Below, piece after piece: positions 1 to 10,719 of a DNA stretch of 64,000 nucleotides (positions are counted from its first letter, which is position 1; each line of letters begins with the position of its first letter). The notes beneath the pieces are model-generated. The model did no database searches, was not told the origin of the DNA, and saw only the letters and a list, made by a program, of their open reading frames with translations. The DNA is from Stanieria sp. NIES-3757 (GTDB lineage: Bacteria; Cyanobacteriota; Cyanobacteriia; Cyanobacteriales; Xenococcaceae), in contig AP017375.1 in assembly GCA_002355455.1 (NCBI GenBank), positions 5,137,640 to 5,201,639 of the forward strand. The letters run 5' to 3'. A program made the translations under genes and the position numbers.

Positions 1-2
1 TG

Positions 3-299
3 ATGGAAACTTCCTATGTATCCATATTTCAAACGGCTAATCTGCGTCAAAGAAAAGTAGCTTATTCAAAATGGCATCGTTATCAATCGAAGTGCTACAT
101 TCTGAGAACTCAGATGGGATTTGAACAGGTTAACGATTCTCGCCCTCTTGTTTGTCGTGGCTGTCTGAATTATCACGGTCAAATTTATGGTAATACTCGC
201 GAAACTCGAACCCGTTTAATCTGTGGTTTTCATCCCTACGGTTGGTTAGATTCTTCTCCCTGTCCCAATTGGGAAGGAAACGAACCAGTAAATCATTAA
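3..299 (+). CDS. Small conserved hypothetical protein, possibly 5'-truncated
   Basis: Encodes up to 98 residues from the ATG at position 3. Because the window begins two bases earlier, the true start may lie upstream. The protein is basic in its first half and has three cysteines in the middle and late part (a CRGC pair near residues 51-54 and a CGFHPYGW segment near 74), followed by a CPNWE motif close to the end. The spaced Cys and His residues could bind a metal, but that is inference. I do not recognise a named family. It is followed by about 108 bases of AT-rich spacer before the next gene on the same strand. Confidence 0.6.
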   Translation: METSYVSIFQTANLRQRKVAYSKWHRYQSKCYILRTQMGFEQVNDSRPLVCRGCLNYHGQIYGNTRETRTRLICGFHPYGWLDSSPCPNWEGNEPVNH

Positions 300-407
300 A
301 ATATCACGAATTTTTGCTAAAAAAACGGTTTAAAACTAATTAATCGAGATATTCTAAAAACACATAGCCTATTTTTAACTCATTAAAAACTATTATATTA
401 ACGAACT

Positions 408-740
408 ATGAGTCAAACTAAACCACAAGAACAATCATCCGAGCTAAATCCTAAATCTTCAGGCAAAAAAGCTACACCTATTCGTTGTTTTTTTGGAACT
501 GTTGTTTCTGGAGGACTAGCCTTTGGACTGTATTCTTTAATGTCCTCAATTGTCCAAACCTATGCGACTAAGCCTGTAGTTGGTGATAATTTGCTGGTAC
601 TCAGAATTACTGTTGCTGTTAGAACTTTAGTTATTGGAGTTGCTGCTTTGGGTGCTGGGGTTTTTGCTTTTGTTGCCTTAGGTTTAATGTTGTTGGGAAT
701 TCAACTAACTATTCAAAGTCTTAAAGAAGCTAGTAGCTAA
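408..740 (+). CDS. DUF3082-like small membrane protein
   Basis: A 110-residue protein with a polar Ser/Lys-rich N-terminus (about residues 1-25) followed by two hydrophobic segments, roughly residues 28-50 and 68-102, that should form transmembrane helices. Size, topology and the RxFxGxxxSGGLAxGLYxL pattern fit the cyanobacterial DUF3082 family, whose function is unknown to me. The protein probably sits in the plasma or thylakoid membrane. It stands alone, with AT-rich spacers on both sides and no clear Shine-Dalgarno sequence. Family assignment is by pattern recall and should be confirmed by a profile search. Confidence 0.7.
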   Translation: MSQTKPQEQSSELNPKSSGKKATPIRCFFGTVVSGGLAFGLYSLMSSIVQTYATKPVVGDNLLVLRITVAVRTLVIGVAALGAGVFAFVALGLMLLGIQLTIQSLKEASS

Positions 741-1080
741 GACTGTTAACTGAAAGTAAAAAGTAAAAAATGTAAATAACTATTTAATGGAGTTTTTATT
801 GAGTTTAAATCGTAGCTTGATTAATATTTATATTTACTAAAAATATATTGATAAAAAACATAAACAAATTACTTTCAATTTTTTAGGCTCCTATATTTTT
901 AAATTTAGAATAGTAAAAGTAGCATTAAAACAATTCAAATAAATTCGCTCGATTAGGCAATTCTTACTTGGCGATCGCGTCTTGTCATTAAACCAATATA
1001 AAACATCTACTGGGAATTGGGATAAGTCACTATACAATAATTAGGCTAGTTATATATTTTGTTAGCCAGAGAACATATTT
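741..1080. other. Intergenic region before carB
   Basis: About 340 bases of AT-rich spacer. It starts with a short TAACTG-type repeat remnant directly after the preceding stop codon and contains one GGCGATCGCG (HIP1-like) site near 970. It should contain the carB promoter, but I see no convincing -35/-10 pair, no PurR/PyrR-like attenuator and no RNA gene. Confidence 0.5.
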
Positions 1081-4000
1081 ATGCCTCGCCGAGACGATCT
1101 ACACAAAATTCTACTCCTTGGTTCAGGTCCAATTGTGATTGGACAAGCTTGTGAATTTGATTATTCTGGTACGCAAGCCTGTAAAGCACTTCGAGAAGAA
1201 GGGTACGAAGTAGTTTTGGTCAATTCCAATCCCGCTTCAATTATGACCGATCCAGAAATGGCTAATCGTACCTATATCGAACCTTTAACACCTGAAATGG
1301 TTGAGAAAGTAATCGCTAAAGAAAGACCTGATGCTTTACTGCCAACTATGGGAGGACAAACGGCCCTGAATGTGGCAGTAGCTTTAGCCAAAAATGGGGT
1401 ATTAGATCGATACAAAGTAGAATTGATTGGTGCAAAGCTTCCTGCAATTGAAAAAGCAGAAGATCGTCTTTTATTTAAAGAAGCGATGGCAAAAATTGGT
1501 GTACCAGTTTGTCCTTCGGGTATTGCCAATACTATTGATGAAGCTAAACAAATTGCCCACGAAATTGGTAGTTATCCTTTAATTATTCGTCCTGCGTTTA
1601 CTTTGGGTGGAACTGGCGGTGGTATTGCCTATAATCAGGAAGAATACGAGGAAATGGCTCAATTTGGTATTGATGCTTCTCCCGTTTCCCAAATTCTAGT
1701 AGAAAAATCTCTTTTGGGTTGGAAAGAGTATGAGTTAGAAGTAATGCGCGATTTAGCAGATAACGTGGTGATTATCTGTTCAATTGAAAATATTGACCCG
1801 ATGGGGGTACATACTGGCGACTCGATTACCGTCGCACCAGCCCAAACTTTAACTGATAAAGAATATCAAAGATTAAGGGATTATTCTAAAGCAATTATTC
1901 GGGAAATTGGGGTGGAAACTGGTGGTTCTAATATTCAGTTTGCAGTCAATCCTGTAAATGGGGACGTAATTGTCATTGAAATGAATCCCCGTGTTTCTCG
2001 TTCTTCTGCCTTAGCTTCTAAAGCTACTGGATTTCCGATCGCAAAATTTGCTGCTAAGTTAGCTGTGGGTTATAGTCTCGATGAGATTCCTAACGATATT
2101 ACTCAAAAAACCCCTGCTTCTTTTGAACCAACGATTGATTATGTAGTTACCAAAATTCCTCGCTTCGCGTTTGAAAAGTTTCCTGGCACAGAACCAATTT
2201 TAACTACTCAAATGAAGTCTGTCGGTGAAGCGATGGCAATCGGAAGGACATTCTGTGAATCTTTCCAAAAAGCACTACGTTCTCTTGAAACTGGTCGTTT
2301 TGGTTTTGGTTGCGACCGGCAAGAAACTCTTCCTTCAATTCCGCAAGTTCGTTCTCATCTGCGTACTCCAAATCCAGAAAGAATCTTTAGCGTCTATCAT
2401 GCTTTGAGAATTGGCATGACTCCAGAAGAAATTCACGAATTAACCGCGATCGATCTGTGGTTCTTGGATAAAATGCAGGAATTAGTCGAGACTGAAAAGT
2501 TTCTCAAATGTATTTCCTTGGAACAAATTACCGCCCAACAAATGCGTTTAGTTAAACAACAAGGGTTTAGCGATCGCCAGATTGCTTTTGCCACTAAAAC
2601 TACTGAGGATGAAGTTAGGGATTATCGCAAGAAGTTGGGGATTATTCCTGTTTACAAGTTAGTAGATACTTGTGCAGCCGAATTTGAAGCTTTTACTCCT
2701 TATTACTACTCTACTTATGAAGAAGGCGAATCGGAAGTCCTTCCTTCGGATCGACGTAAAGTAATGATTTTAGGTGGTGGCCCTAATCGAATTGGACAGG
2801 GAATAGAATTTGACTACTGTTGTTGTCATGCTGCCTTTTCTCTCTCCAAGGCTGGATTTGAAACCATTATGGTTAATTCCAACCCCGAAACCGTCTCGAC
2901 TGACTACGACACCAGCGATCGCTTATATTTTGAACCACTAACGAAAGAAGATGTTTTAAATATCATCGAAGCGGAACATCCCGAAGGAATTATTATTCAA
3001 TTCGGTGGACAAACACCCTTAAAATTAGCAGTACCACTGAAAAACTACCTACAGTCATTAGCAGACAAACCAGGCAAAGCAACCAAAATCTGGGGTACAT
3101 CACCTGATTCAATTGATACGGCTGAAGATCGAGAAAAATTTGAAAAAATTCTTCGAGAATTGGATATCAAACAACCACCCAATGGTACAGCTAGAAGCTA
3201 TCAAGAATCACTATCAGTAGCACGTCGGATTAGTTATCCTGTTGTCGTTCGTCCTTCCTATGTATTAGGAGGTAGGGCAATGGAAATTGTTTATTCTGAT
3301 AGCGAACTAGAACGCTACATGAAATATGCTGTACAAGTAGAACCCGATCATCCGATTTTAATTGATAAATTCCTCGAAAACGCGATCGAAGTTGATGTTG
3401 ATGCCCTCTGTGATGCGACTGGTAAAGTAATTATCGGTGGGATTATGGAACATATTGAACAGGCTGGTATCCACTCAGGCGACTCTGCTTGTTCGATTCC
3501 CTATAATTCTCTTTCCTCGACTGCGGTAGAAACAATCCGTACCTGGACAATTCAGTTAGCCCAAGCTTTAAACGTAGTGGGTTTAATGAATATTCAATAT
3601 GCAGTACAAGGAGAACAAGTTTATATCATCGAAGCTAATCCTCGTGCTTCCCGTACTGTTCCCTATGTTTCCAAAGCGACAGGCGTTCCTTTAGCTAAAT
3701 TAGCCTCTTTGATTATGTCGGGAGAAACTCTAGCATCTCTGGGTGTAACTAAAGATGTTGTTCCAGAGTACGTTGCCGTTAAAGAAGCGGTTTTACCCTT
3801 TAACAAATTCCCTGGTAGTGATACCCTTTTAGGGCCAGAAATGCGTTCGACAGGGGAAGTTATGGGCATTGATAGCGATTTTGGTAAAGCCTTTGCCAAA
3901 GCAGAACTGGCAGCAGGAGTAGATTTAGCCTTACAAGGAACAGTCTTTATTTCCATGAGCGATCGCGATAAACAAGCTGCTGTTCCCGTAGTTCAAGAGT

Positions 4001-4341
4001 TCCTCGATCTAGGCTTCAAAATTGTAGCAACTTCTGGAACTCGCAAAATTCTGCAAGAAAACGGGATTAAAGATGTCGAGTTGGTTCTCAAAGTTCACGA
4101 AGGTCGTCCCCACGTGATTGACTGGATTAAAAACAAGCAAATTCAGTTAATTATTAATACTCCTACAGGGGAAGAATCTCAAACTGATGCCAGATTAATT
4201 CGTCGCCTGGCACTAGATTATAAATTGCCTATCATTACTACCATTGCTGGTGCAAAAGCTACCGTGGCTGCAATTCGTTCCTTGCGTTCTGAAACTTTGA
4301 ATGTCAAGGCTTTGCAAGATTATCTTCCGATTAGTGTCTAA
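1081..4341 (+). CDS. carB: Carbamoyl-phosphate synthase large subunit
   Basis: The 1086-residue product makes carbamoyl phosphate from bicarbonate, ATP and ammonia delivered by the glutaminase subunit CarA, feeding arginine and pyrimidine synthesis in the cytosol. Two homologous ATP-grasp halves are visible: the first starts with [20 protein letters not shown] near residue 8, and the second with [20 protein letters not shown] near 560. Between them lies the oligomerisation region, and the last 150 residues form the MGS-like allosteric domain, containing [10 protein letters not shown]. The length is normal for the family. CarA is not in the window, as is common in cyanobacteria. No strong Shine-Dalgarno precedes the ATG. 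The convergent PhoH gene follows after a REP-like hairpin. Confidence 0.97.
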   Translation: MPRRDDLHKILLLGSGPIVIGQACEFDYSGTQACKALREEGYEVVLVNSNPASIMTDPEMANRTYIEPLTPEMVEKVIAKERPDALLPTMGGQTALNVAVALAKNGVLDRYKVELIGAKLPAIEKAEDRLLFKEAMAKIGVPVCPSGIANTIDEAKQIAHEIGSYPLIIRPAFTLGGTGGGIAYNQEEYEEMAQFGIDASPVSQILVEKSLLGWKEYELEVMRDLADNVVIICSIENIDPMGVHTGDSITVAPAQTLTDKEYQRLRDYSKAIIREIGVETGGSNIQFAVNPVNGDVIVIEMNPRVSRSSALASKATGFPIAKFAAKLAVGYSLDEIPNDITQKTPASFEPTIDYVVTKIPRFAFEKFPGTEPILTTQMKSVGEAMAIGRTFCESFQKALRSLETGRFGFGCDRQETLPSIPQVRSHLRTPNPERIFSVYHALRIGMTPEEIHELTAIDLWFLDKMQELVETEKFLKCISLEQITAQQMRLVKQQGFSDRQIAFATKTTEDEVRDYRKKLGIIPVYKLVDTCAAEFEAFTPYYYSTYEEGESEVLPSDRRKVMILGGGPNRIGQGIEFDYCCCHAAFSLSKAGFETIMVNSNPETVSTDYDTSDRLYFEPLTKEDVLNIIEAEHPEGIIIQFGGQTPLKLAVPLKNYLQSLADKPGKATKIWGTSPDSIDTAEDREKFEKILRELDIKQPPNGTARSYQESLSVARRISYPVVVRPSYVLGGRAMEIVYSDSELERYMKYAVQVEPDHPILIDKFLENAIEVDVDALCDATGKVIIGGIMEHIEQAGIHSGDSACSIPYNSLSSTAVETIRTWTIQLAQALNVVGLMNIQYAVQGEQVYIIEANPRASRTVPYVSKATGVPLAKLASLIMSGETLASLGVTKDVVPEYVAVKEAVLPFNKFPGSDTLLGPEMRSTGEVMGIDSDFGKAFAKAELAAGVDLALQGTVFISMSDRDKQAAVPVVQEFLDLGFKIVATSGTRKILQENGIKDVELVLKVHEGRPHVIDWIKNKQIQLIINTPTGEESQTDARLIRRLALDYKLPIITTIAGAKATVAAIRSLRSETLNVKALQDYLPISV

Positions 4342-4352
4342 CAATTAATGAT

Positions 4353-4379
4353 AAGGGGCAAACCAACGTTTGCCTCTAC
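4353..4379. repeat. REP-like palindrome between carB and the PhoH gene
   Basis: An imperfect inverted repeat, arms GGGGCAAAC and GTTTGCCTC around CAAC, ending in CTAC. It shares the TAGGGGC...GCCCCTAC layout of the REP family seen elsewhere in this window. It lies between two convergent genes and could act as a bidirectional stem-loop terminator, although there is no long T tract. Confidence 0.6.
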
Positions 4380-4404
4380 TCTTCTCGATCTGATTAGAGT
4401 GAAT

Positions 4405-5730
4405 TTACAATAAAATTGCTGCTCTTTCTGCTAGACTAGAACGCTCTCCTTTAGATAAAGTAATATGACCAGCTAAAGGTTCACGCTTAAATCTTTCTAC
4501 TAAGTAAATTAAGCCATTACTAGCTGCATCAATATAGGGATTATCAATTTGATCGGGGTCACCTGTTAAAACTATTTTAGTTCCTTCTCCTGCACGGGTA
4601 ATAATTGTTTTTACTTCGTGAGGAGTAAGATTTTGCGCTTCATCAATAATTAAAAACTGTTGAGGAATGGTTCGACCCCGAATATAAGTTAAGGGTTCAA
4701 TTTGCAATAATCCCAATTCAATCAAATCTTCATATCCACGTCGCCAGTGTTTTGGTTTATCAGATAAATCTTGAGTTCCAAAAATTAGGTCAAAATTATC
4801 ATAAAGAGGCTGCATCCAAGGAGTTAGTTTCTCTTTAATATCTCCAGGTAAATAACCAATATCTTTACCCATTGGTACGACAGGACGAGAAATTAACAAC
4901 CTACTATATACTTTTTCATCAGCAACTTTTTGTAATCCTGCTGCGATCGCTAGAAGAGTCTTTCCTGTCCCTGCTTTACCAACTAAAGTTACTAAAGGCA
5001 CTGAATCTCTTAACAGCAAATCAAGCGCAAATTTTTGTTCACGGTTGCGAGGATGAATTCGTGAAACTCCTGAAGTAGATAATTTAATTAAAGGTAAAAC
5101 TTCCTTTCCTGCTGCATCAATTATTCCTAAAGCTGTATGAGAAGGATTAGCAGCATCAACTAAAGTGACAGCTTCATTAGGTAATAATTCTGTTACTACA
5201 GGAAGTTTACCATTGTGAAAAAACTGATTAATTTCTTCTGAACTGACCATAAGTTCGGTAACGCCGGTATACAGTTCTTGAATATCTACTTTATCAGTTT
5301 GATAATCTTGAGCATCCAATCCCAAAGCATCTGCCTTAATCCTTAAGTTGGTATCCTTACTAATCAGTACCACAGGACATTGACATTTTTGCTTATACTG
5401 CAACGCTACTGCCAAAATTGTATTGTCTGCTAAATCTCCTTCTAATTCTGGCGGTAAAGTAGCTAAAGTTTCCCTGTTACAAAGAGCAACTAGTAAAGTT
5501 CCTCCATGATCCAACATAATAGGTTTGGTAAGATGACCTTGTTTACGCAATTGATCTAAACTACGTGAAACCTGACGTGCATTTCTTCCAGTCATTTCAG
5601 GCTGCTTTTTAAATAAGTCTAATTCTTCGATAATGGTCATCGGTAATACCACATCGTTATCCTCAAACCGAAAGATAGCATTAGGATCGTGTAACAAGAC
5701 ATTTGTATCAAGCACAAAGGTTTTTTTCAT
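4405..5730 (-). CDS. PIN-PhoH family ATPase/RNA-binding protein
   Basis: A two-domain protein of 441 residues. Counting from the upstream in-frame GTG-like extension, the N-terminal PIN nuclease domain (about 5-150) keeps acidic residues in FVLDTN, LADN and SKDT. The C-terminal PhoH P-loop domain has Walker A GKAGTGKT (about 254-261) and Walker B LIIDEAQN (about 363-370). PIN-PhoH proteins of the YlaK type are thought to be RNA-linked ATPases/helicases with an endoribonuclease domain; the physiological role is poorly defined. I chose the ATG at 5730, just before KKTFVLDTN, three codons inside the longest frame. It is convergent with carB. It is not a phosphate-starvation marker by sequence alone. 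Confidence 0.88.
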   Translation of the reverse strand: MKKTFVLDTNVLLHDPNAIFRFEDNDVVLPMTIIEELDLFKKQPEMTGRNARQVSRSLDQLRKQGHLTKPIMLDHGGTLLVALCNRETLATLPPELEGDLADNTILAVALQYKQKCQCPVVLISKDTNLRIKADALGLDAQDYQTDKVDIQELYTGVTELMVSSEEINQFFHNGKLPVVTELLPNEAVTLVDAANPSHTALGIIDAAGKEVLPLIKLSTSGVSRIHPRNREQKFALDLLLRDSVPLVTLVGKAGTGKTLLAIAAGLQKVADEKVYSRLLISRPVVPMGKDIGYLPGDIKEKLTPWMQPLYDNFDLIFGTQDLSDKPKHWRRGYEDLIELGLLQIEPLTYIRGRTIPQQFLIIDEAQNLTPHEVKTIITRAGEGTKIVLTGDPDQIDNPYIDAASNGLIYLVERFKREPLAGHITLSKGERSSLAERAAILL

Positions 5731-5965
5731 AACAGGCAAACTAGCAATCCTAGCTCGGCAAAACTGGAAGTGAACGTTCAGTATTGCTAAATTTACTTTG
5801 TTATCGTCTATTTTGGAGATTATGTTGCGAAAAAAAAACTTATTAAAAAAATCTCAGATTCTCCGACAAGTTTAGAGCGATCGCTTTTTAGCGATTAATT
5901 TTCAGTTATCAGTCATAAAGTATAGAAGCAATAGATTGTGTCTGTACAGTCATGAATAATTGAAA

Positions 5966-6451
5966 ATGCTGGAAACTTGCAATTCAACAAAATTATCGGT
6001 ATTGAAAGCCAAAAAGCCACTTTCACTGATGTTAATTATTGTTGGTTCATTCTTGATAACCCCGACAATAACAACCAATTATGTTTTTGCCCAGTGTCTT
6101 GAAACTCTTCCTAATCAAGAGAAAGAAAGCAATATTCTGATCAAAGATGAATTATATTTTGGTTTGGAAATGCCTAGAGGCGAAAGAATTTCTGAACCTG
6201 AATGGGAATTGTTTGTTAAACGGGTATTGACACCCCGTTTTAAGGAAGGATTAACCATATTAGATGCTTATGGTCAGTATCTTAATAGTTCTGGAATTTT
6301 AATTAAAGAAAAAAGCAAATTAGTTATTTTAATTTATGAAAATAATCTCATTAAAAACAAACAGGTCGAAGAAGCGATCGCCCTTTATAAAAAAACATTT
6401 CAACAAGAGTCTGTTCTGCGTGTGACGAGTTTTGTCAGAGTATCTTTTTAA
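5966..6451 (+). CDS. DUF3574-like secreted or membrane-anchored protein
   Basis: About 161 residues. A hydrophobic stretch near residues 18-43 ending in YVFAQ looks like an uncleaved anchor or a Sec signal peptide, so the rest is probably outside the cytoplasm. The mature part contains LYFGLEMPRG, EWELFVKRVLTPRF, and a late VLIYENN segment, which match the DUF3574 pattern (function unknown). The ATG at 5966 is preferred over a TTG two codons earlier. It stands alone upstream of the MDR oxidoreductase gene, with about 50 bases between them, so the two could be cotranscribed. Confidence 0.72.
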   Translation: MLETCNSTKLSVLKAKKPLSLMLIIVGSFLITPTITTNYVFAQCLETLPNQEKESNILIKDELYFGLEMPRGERISEPEWELFVKRVLTPRFKEGLTILDAYGQYLNSSGILIKEKSKLVILIYENNLIKNKQVEEAIALYKKTFQQESVLRVTSFVRVSF

Positions 6452-6502
6452 AAGCAAAATTTTCTAAGATTTATTATGAGCATTGCCAGAGGAGGGAATT
6501 AA

Positions 6503-7504
6503 ATGAAAGCAGTAGTAATGACCGCAGCAGGTGAACCAGAAGTTCTACAATGGCAAGATGTATCAGAACCAAACATCGAACAACCAAATCAAGTTTTAAT
6601 CCAACTCAAAGCAGCAGGAATTAACCCCATCGATACTAAAATTCGCAGTCGAGGCACATTTTACCCTGACCAAATGCCCGCAATTTTAGGCTGTGATGGT
6701 GCAGGAATAGTTAAAGCTGTTGGTAGTGAGGTAAAGAATTTTCAATTAGGAGATGAAGTTTATTTTTGTGCTGGCGGTTTAGGTAAACAGGGAACGGGAA
6801 ATTATGCCGAACTTGCCATAGTAGAAGAACATTTTTTAGCAACTAAACCTAAATCTCTTTCTTTTGCTGAAGCTGCTGCTGCACCTTTAGTCTTAATTAC
6901 TGCTTGGGAAGCTTTATACGATCGCGCTAGATTAGAAGCAGGACAACAAGCTTTAATTCATGCTGGTGCTGGTGGTGTTGGTCATGTTGCTATTCAATTA
7001 GCTAAACTTAAAGGTGCAGAAGTATATACAACGGTTAGTTCACCTGACAAAGCTAGACTGGTACGTCAATTGGGTGCAGATGAACCAATTTTATATAAAC
7101 AAACTGATTTTGTCGAAGCTGTCTTAAAGTTAACCAATGGCACAGGGGTAGACATCGCTTTTGATACAGTTGGTGGTCAAACTTTTTTTGATACTGTCAA
7201 GGCGGTGAAAGTTTACGGGGATTTAGTCACGATTTTAGAGCCAAATTACTCCTTAGGTACTCTGAAGATTGCCCGTAATCGTAATTTAAGAATTAGCTTA
7301 GAGTTAATGCTGACTCCAATGTTAGAAGGATTAATTGAGGCACAACAACATCAAGGAAAAATTCTGCAACAATGTGCCACTTGGATTGATGAAGGCAAAT
7401 TAACTATTCATCTCAATCAAATCTTTCCACTCGAAGAAGCAGCAAAAGCGCACAAAATCTTAGAAAATGGCTCACTAACGGGAAAAATTGCTCTAATAAT
7501 TTAA
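6503..7504 (+). CDS. Zinc-independent MDR quinone oxidoreductase-like protein
   Basis: A 333-residue medium-chain dehydrogenase/reductase. The GroES-like half carries AGINPIDTKIRSRG and the GCDGAGIV turn; the Rossmann half carries HAGAGGVGHVAIQLAKLKGA near residue 152, which should bind NAD(P)H. The cysteine and histidine zinc ligands of true alcohol dehydrogenases are missing, so it fits the quinone oxidoreductase branch that reduces quinones or enones with NADPH. The substrate cannot be told from sequence. A strong Shine-Dalgarno, AGAGGAGGG at 6488-6496, precedes the ATG. The stop codon lies four bases from the end of the convergent YdcF gene. Confidence 0.88.
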   Translation: MKAVVMTAAGEPEVLQWQDVSEPNIEQPNQVLIQLKAAGINPIDTKIRSRGTFYPDQMPAILGCDGAGIVKAVGSEVKNFQLGDEVYFCAGGLGKQGTGNYAELAIVEEHFLATKPKSLSFAEAAAAPLVLITAWEALYDRARLEAGQQALIHAGAGGVGHVAIQLAKLKGAEVYTTVSSPDKARLVRQLGADEPILYKQTDFVEAVLKLTNGTGVDIAFDTVGGQTFFDTVKAVKVYGDLVTILEPNYSLGTLKIARNRNLRISLELMLTPMLEGLIEAQQHQGKILQQCATWIDEGKLTIHLNQIFPLEEAAKAHKILENGSLTGKIALII

Positions 7505-7508
7505 ATAA

Positions 7509-8141
7509 TTAATTAATAATCAAAAATTTCGAGGTTTTTCCCAAAGAACGTACTAAAGTAGAACCAGTGTGACCAGTTGTCAACCAAAGTATCGCCCTAG
7601 CACCATCTCGTAAAGTCTTTTCAATTGGTTCTGGAGGAGACTCAGAAGGTACAGCAATGGGTTTAAACATAATGCTACGACTACCAAAAACAATTTCTCC
7701 AATAATACGAGCGCGTAGCATATGATTATCAGAAGTGATCAAATAAACACTTTTGATCCCTTGGGCTTTTAGCTCATCAACTAAAGTAGTAAAATTAGTG
7801 ACTGTATCACTAGCACGATAATCCAAGTGCAAGCGATCGCGACTAATTCCTGCTCGATCAAAAATCCTTTCTGCATAATCTTCGGGACTTCCAGAAGAAA
7901 CCCAAATTGGTATATCAGGATATTTTTGTGCTAGTTGGGCAGCATAGCGTTCTCGTTCTTCATGTCCTCCCAACACAAATAAGGCTTCTGGCGCAATAAA
8001 ATAACTTTGAACCTGCTTATAACCTAAGTATAGACAAGCTGCTATTAAAAGCCATGGAAATAGCTTAAACTTTTTTTTTCTTGAAGATTGGACATAACGA
8101 GAACGAGATTGAGTTCTAAAATGACCAATGTTTAACAACAT
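7509..8141 (-). CDS. YdcF family (DUF218) membrane-anchored protein
   Basis: About 210 residues. A basic N-terminal stretch (RSRYVQSSRKKKFK) is followed by one transmembrane helix and then the DUF218 fold: ALFVLGGHEERERYAAQL, WVSSGSPEDYAERIF and LITSDNHMLRARII. Such proteins (relatives of SanA, ElyC and YdcF) are linked to cell-envelope integrity and polysaccharide metabolism, but the activity is not established. I prefer the ATG at 8141; a TTG at 8195 would add 18 residues. A second, longer member of the family is at 56.6 kb, with different topology. Confidence 0.82.
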   Translation of the reverse strand: MLLNIGHFRTQSRSRYVQSSRKKKFKLFPWLLIAACLYLGYKQVQSYFIAPEALFVLGGHEERERYAAQLAQKYPDIPIWVSSGSPEDYAERIFDRAGISRDRLHLDYRASDTVTNFTTLVDELKAQGIKSVYLITSDNHMLRARIIGEIVFGSRSIMFKPIAVPSESPPEPIEKTLRDGARAILWLTTGHTGSTLVRSLGKTSKFLIIN

Positions 8142-8426
8142 CGCGTTATCCGATTCAGCTTGTCTATTTAAGTCAACTTTAGCCAGTATAGTCAACCAAT
8201 TGACGAAATTTAAATGAAGAGAATCAGTATTTTTACTGAAATTAAAAATACATTAAATATGTTAGCTAACATTAAAAATTCTTTAATTCAACCTAAATCA
8301 TCAAAAATAAACTTTATTTAAGACTTTATTAAGCTCTGAGCGAATTGAACGAAATCTAAGTAAAAATACTACGAAAAATTATTTACATCACTGTTGGGAT
8401 TGGTAAAAATTATCTTAAATTCTATT

Positions 8427-8699
8427 ATGCCAAGCAAAAGTCAAGTTTACTGTTTTCGTGCTAGTTATGACATTAAGTTAGACAAAAGTACTCTTCCTCC
8501 TTGGCTTTCGGTAGATGAAAATTGTCTAGGATATCGAATTCAAACTTTACCCTGGATTGTAGATGTTGCTAAGGTACTGGATTTATTAGTAATAGATGAT
8601 TCTGTAGAAGAATGGATTTTTTATTTAGAAAATTTAGGTTTAAAAGAGGTAACTCCTGTTTGTTGTGAGGAATTTTTTACCGATAGTTTATACTGTTGA
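8427..8699 (+). CDS. Hypothetical protein, 90 residues
   Basis: A small soluble protein beginning MPSKSQVYCFRASYDIKLD, with a tryptophan-rich middle (TLPPWLSVDE, LPWIVDVAKVLDLL) and an acidic C-terminus ending in FFTDSLYC. I do not recognise a family. The ATG at 8427 is preferred over an in-frame TTG 33 bases upstream. It stands alone, 118 bases before the convergent bioB gene. Confidence 0.55.
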   Translation: MPSKSQVYCFRASYDIKLDKSTLPPWLSVDENCLGYRIQTLPWIVDVAKVLDLLVIDDSVEEWIFYLENLGLKEVTPVCCEEFFTDSLYC

Positions 8700-8818
8700 A
8701 ATTTGATTTGGTTCAGCTAGTACCGTTACCCAGAAGCGAAAATTTGTGTAGAGATGTAACCTCTTACCTCTCTACCTCAGTTTGTAATTGTAAAGCTTTC
8801 AATCTCTTGGAACGTGGT

Positions 8819-9850
8819 TTATTTGATGTCCGCATTCACTAAAGAAAATTGTTCGGTTAAATTTGAACCGTTAGGAGTTTCAAGTACAAACCCAGCATCA
8901 CGAAGCATTTCAAAATCAGCTAAAGTTGCTTGTCCAGGAGTAGTTAAATAATCACCAATAAAAATAGAATTAGCAGGATAAAGTCCTAAAGGTTGTAGCG
9001 ATCGCAAATGTACTTCTCTGCCACCAGCAATTCTAATTTCTTGTGCAGGAAGGAGAAAACGGAACAAACATAGCACTCGCAAACAACGACGAGGATTTAA
9101 TTGATTTTGTTCAGCTAAAGGTGTTCCAGGGATAGGAATCAAAAAATTAATCGGAACGCTAGTAACATTTAGTTCTCGAAGCGAATAAGCTAAATCGATC
9201 ACATCATCATCTGATTCTCCCATACCAATAATACCACCAGAACAAGTAGTAATACCTGCTGCTTGAACATTTTGAATTGTCTTGACGCGATCGCCAAAAG
9301 TATGAGTAGTACAAATTTGAGGATGATATTGTTCAGACGTATTGAGATTATGATTAACTCGATCTACTCCAGCTTCTGCTAAACGAAGGGTTTGTTCTTC
9401 AGTCAATAATCCTAGACAAGCACAAACTTTCAGTTCATGTTTAGCTTTAACTTCTTTGACAGCTTCTAATACTTTACTAAAAACTAATTCCGATGGCGAT
9501 CTCCCAGAAATAACAAAACAAAAAGTTCCTGCTTTCAATTCGGCTGCTTTGGCTGCTGCATCAAGAATTTTTGCTTGTGCCATCAAAGGATATTTCTCAA
9601 TTTCTGCTGTAGAGATTTTTGATTGAGAGCAATAATTACAGTCCTCTGGACACAAACCACTTTGAGCATTAAGCAAAAAATGTAGTCTGACGCGATTACC
9701 CCAGTAGCGATGGCGAATCCGATAAGCTGCTGCTAGCTGCTCTAATAATACTTCATCAGGTGCTTCTAATACTGCCTGGGCTTCTGGGCGAGAAATCAAC
9801 TCTCCAGCCAAACTACGAGTCGCTAGTGCATTCCAATCGGGTGATTTCAT
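8819..9850 (-). CDS. bioB: Biotin synthase
   Basis: A radical-SAM enzyme that inserts sulphur into dethiobiotin in the last step of biotin synthesis. The CxxxCxxC cluster motif is visible as [11 protein letters not shown] near residues 67-77, followed by the TIM-barrel landmarks [36 protein letters not shown] and [12 protein letters not shown]. The cysteines and arginine for the auxiliary 2Fe-2S cluster ([24 protein letters not shown]) are also present. I place the start at the ATG at 9850 (343 residues); a TTG at 9877 would give 352. No other bio genes are in the window. Confidence 0.96.
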   Translation of the reverse strand: MKSPDWNALATRSLAGELISRPEAQAVLEAPDEVLLEQLAAAYRIRHRYWGNRVRLHFLLNAQSGLCPEDCNYCSQSKISTAEIEKYPLMAQAKILDAAAKAAELKAGTFCFVISGRSPSELVFSKVLEAVKEVKAKHELKVCACLGLLTEEQTLRLAEAGVDRVNHNLNTSEQYHPQICTTHTFGDRVKTIQNVQAAGITTCSGGIIGMGESDDDVIDLAYSLRELNVTSVPINFLIPIPGTPLAEQNQLNPRRCLRVLCLFRFLLPAQEIRIAGGREVHLRSLQPLGLYPANSIFIGDYLTTPGQATLADFEMLRDAGFVLETPNGSNLTEQFSLVNADIK

Positions 9851-9915
9851 ATTTTCAGCTTGTATTGCAAAGGACAAATATTTATTGTTCTACTACAAGC
9901 TAACTTTGTCTAGAG

Positions 9916-10260
9916 TTATTTTGATTGAATAATTTGTTTAAGCAAAGCAATCCACATATCAGAAGGATTGGCGTAATAATCAATTTCTTGGACTCGATAT
10001 TGACAAACTCGATTATTAATTGTTAAAAGTAGATGATCTCCTGGTTTAATTCCCATTCCGTAACCAGTCATATATCCAGTATTAGTATTATTAACTAATT
10101 CAAAAATATAATCGGAACCAAAGCTATATCTTCTATAGTCATAAATTTTTACTGAAGAAGAAGCTTGTCTCAATTTTTCAAATGGCGTGAATAATTCACT
10201 TAAATTACGATTAAATAAATTACTAACGGGATTAATTAAATGCTCAAAATTAATAGTCAT
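9916..10260 (-). CDS. Hypothetical protein, 114 residues
   Basis: A soluble protein starting MTINFEHLINPVSNLFNRNL and containing a glycine/tyrosine stretch TGYMTGYGMGIKPGDHLLL that suggests a small beta-barrel or SH3-like turn, then CQYRVQEIDYY. I do not recognise a family. The ATG at 10260 is preferred over a TTG at 10293. It lies upstream of bioB on the same strand, 65 bases away, so cotranscription is possible, but nothing links it to biotin synthesis. Confidence 0.6.
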   Translation of the reverse strand: MTINFEHLINPVSNLFNRNLSELFTPFEKLRQASSSVKIYDYRRYSFGSDYIFELVNNTNTGYMTGYGMGIKPGDHLLLTINNRVCQYRVQEIDYYANPSDMWIALLKQIIQSK

Positions 10261-10293
10261 AGCTCTAGATTTTTGGTCTGTTAATAATAACAA

Positions 10294-10719
10294 ATCAATG
10301 ATCTGCTTAATTTTTTAAGTTTCAAAACTTCTAAATCACTTTTTTAAAAATAGATAAATTTAGTGCAAAATCTGGTTATTTTGAAATTTAGTTGAGATTA
10401 AAATATCTAGCAAGATAAATTTATATTACAGTTTATATAGATTTAATTCAATATTTAAATATTAATAAACATAGCCTTATTTCATGATTTTTTGTTGAAT
10501 CTAAAAAGTTTTACCATAAATAATTTATTTTTATGTATCTTGTTTCAGTCTAGAAAAACAATATGACGAAGATGTGACAACTCGATGAACTTCTTGTGAA
10601 AGATTAATGAAGAGCTTGAAAAGAGACAAAACACTATAGCAACTAGAACTAAGACAAGACCATACTAAATTCAAAATTAAAATTAGCTTAAATTTTTCTT
10701 TAATCGTCTATTTTCTTTT
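10294..10719. other. Intergenic region, AT-rich
   Basis: About 426 bases between the 114-residue protein gene and the SpoIID-like gene, both on the minus strand. Very AT-rich for most of its length, with a more mixed, purine-rich stretch at about 10555-10665. I see no open frame of note, no repeat shared with the rest of the window and no clear stem-loop. It should hold the promoter for the 114-residue protein. Confidence 0.5.

Noticed and set aside
105-135. tRNA T-arm-like GGATTTGAAC on the minus strand
   Set aside because: No acceptor stem, anticodon arm or CCA end fits around it, and it lies within a coding frame.
4872-5078. 68-residue plus-strand frame opposite the PhoH gene
   Set aside because: Antisense shadow of a strongly conserved gene with low-complexity translation and no ribosome-binding site.
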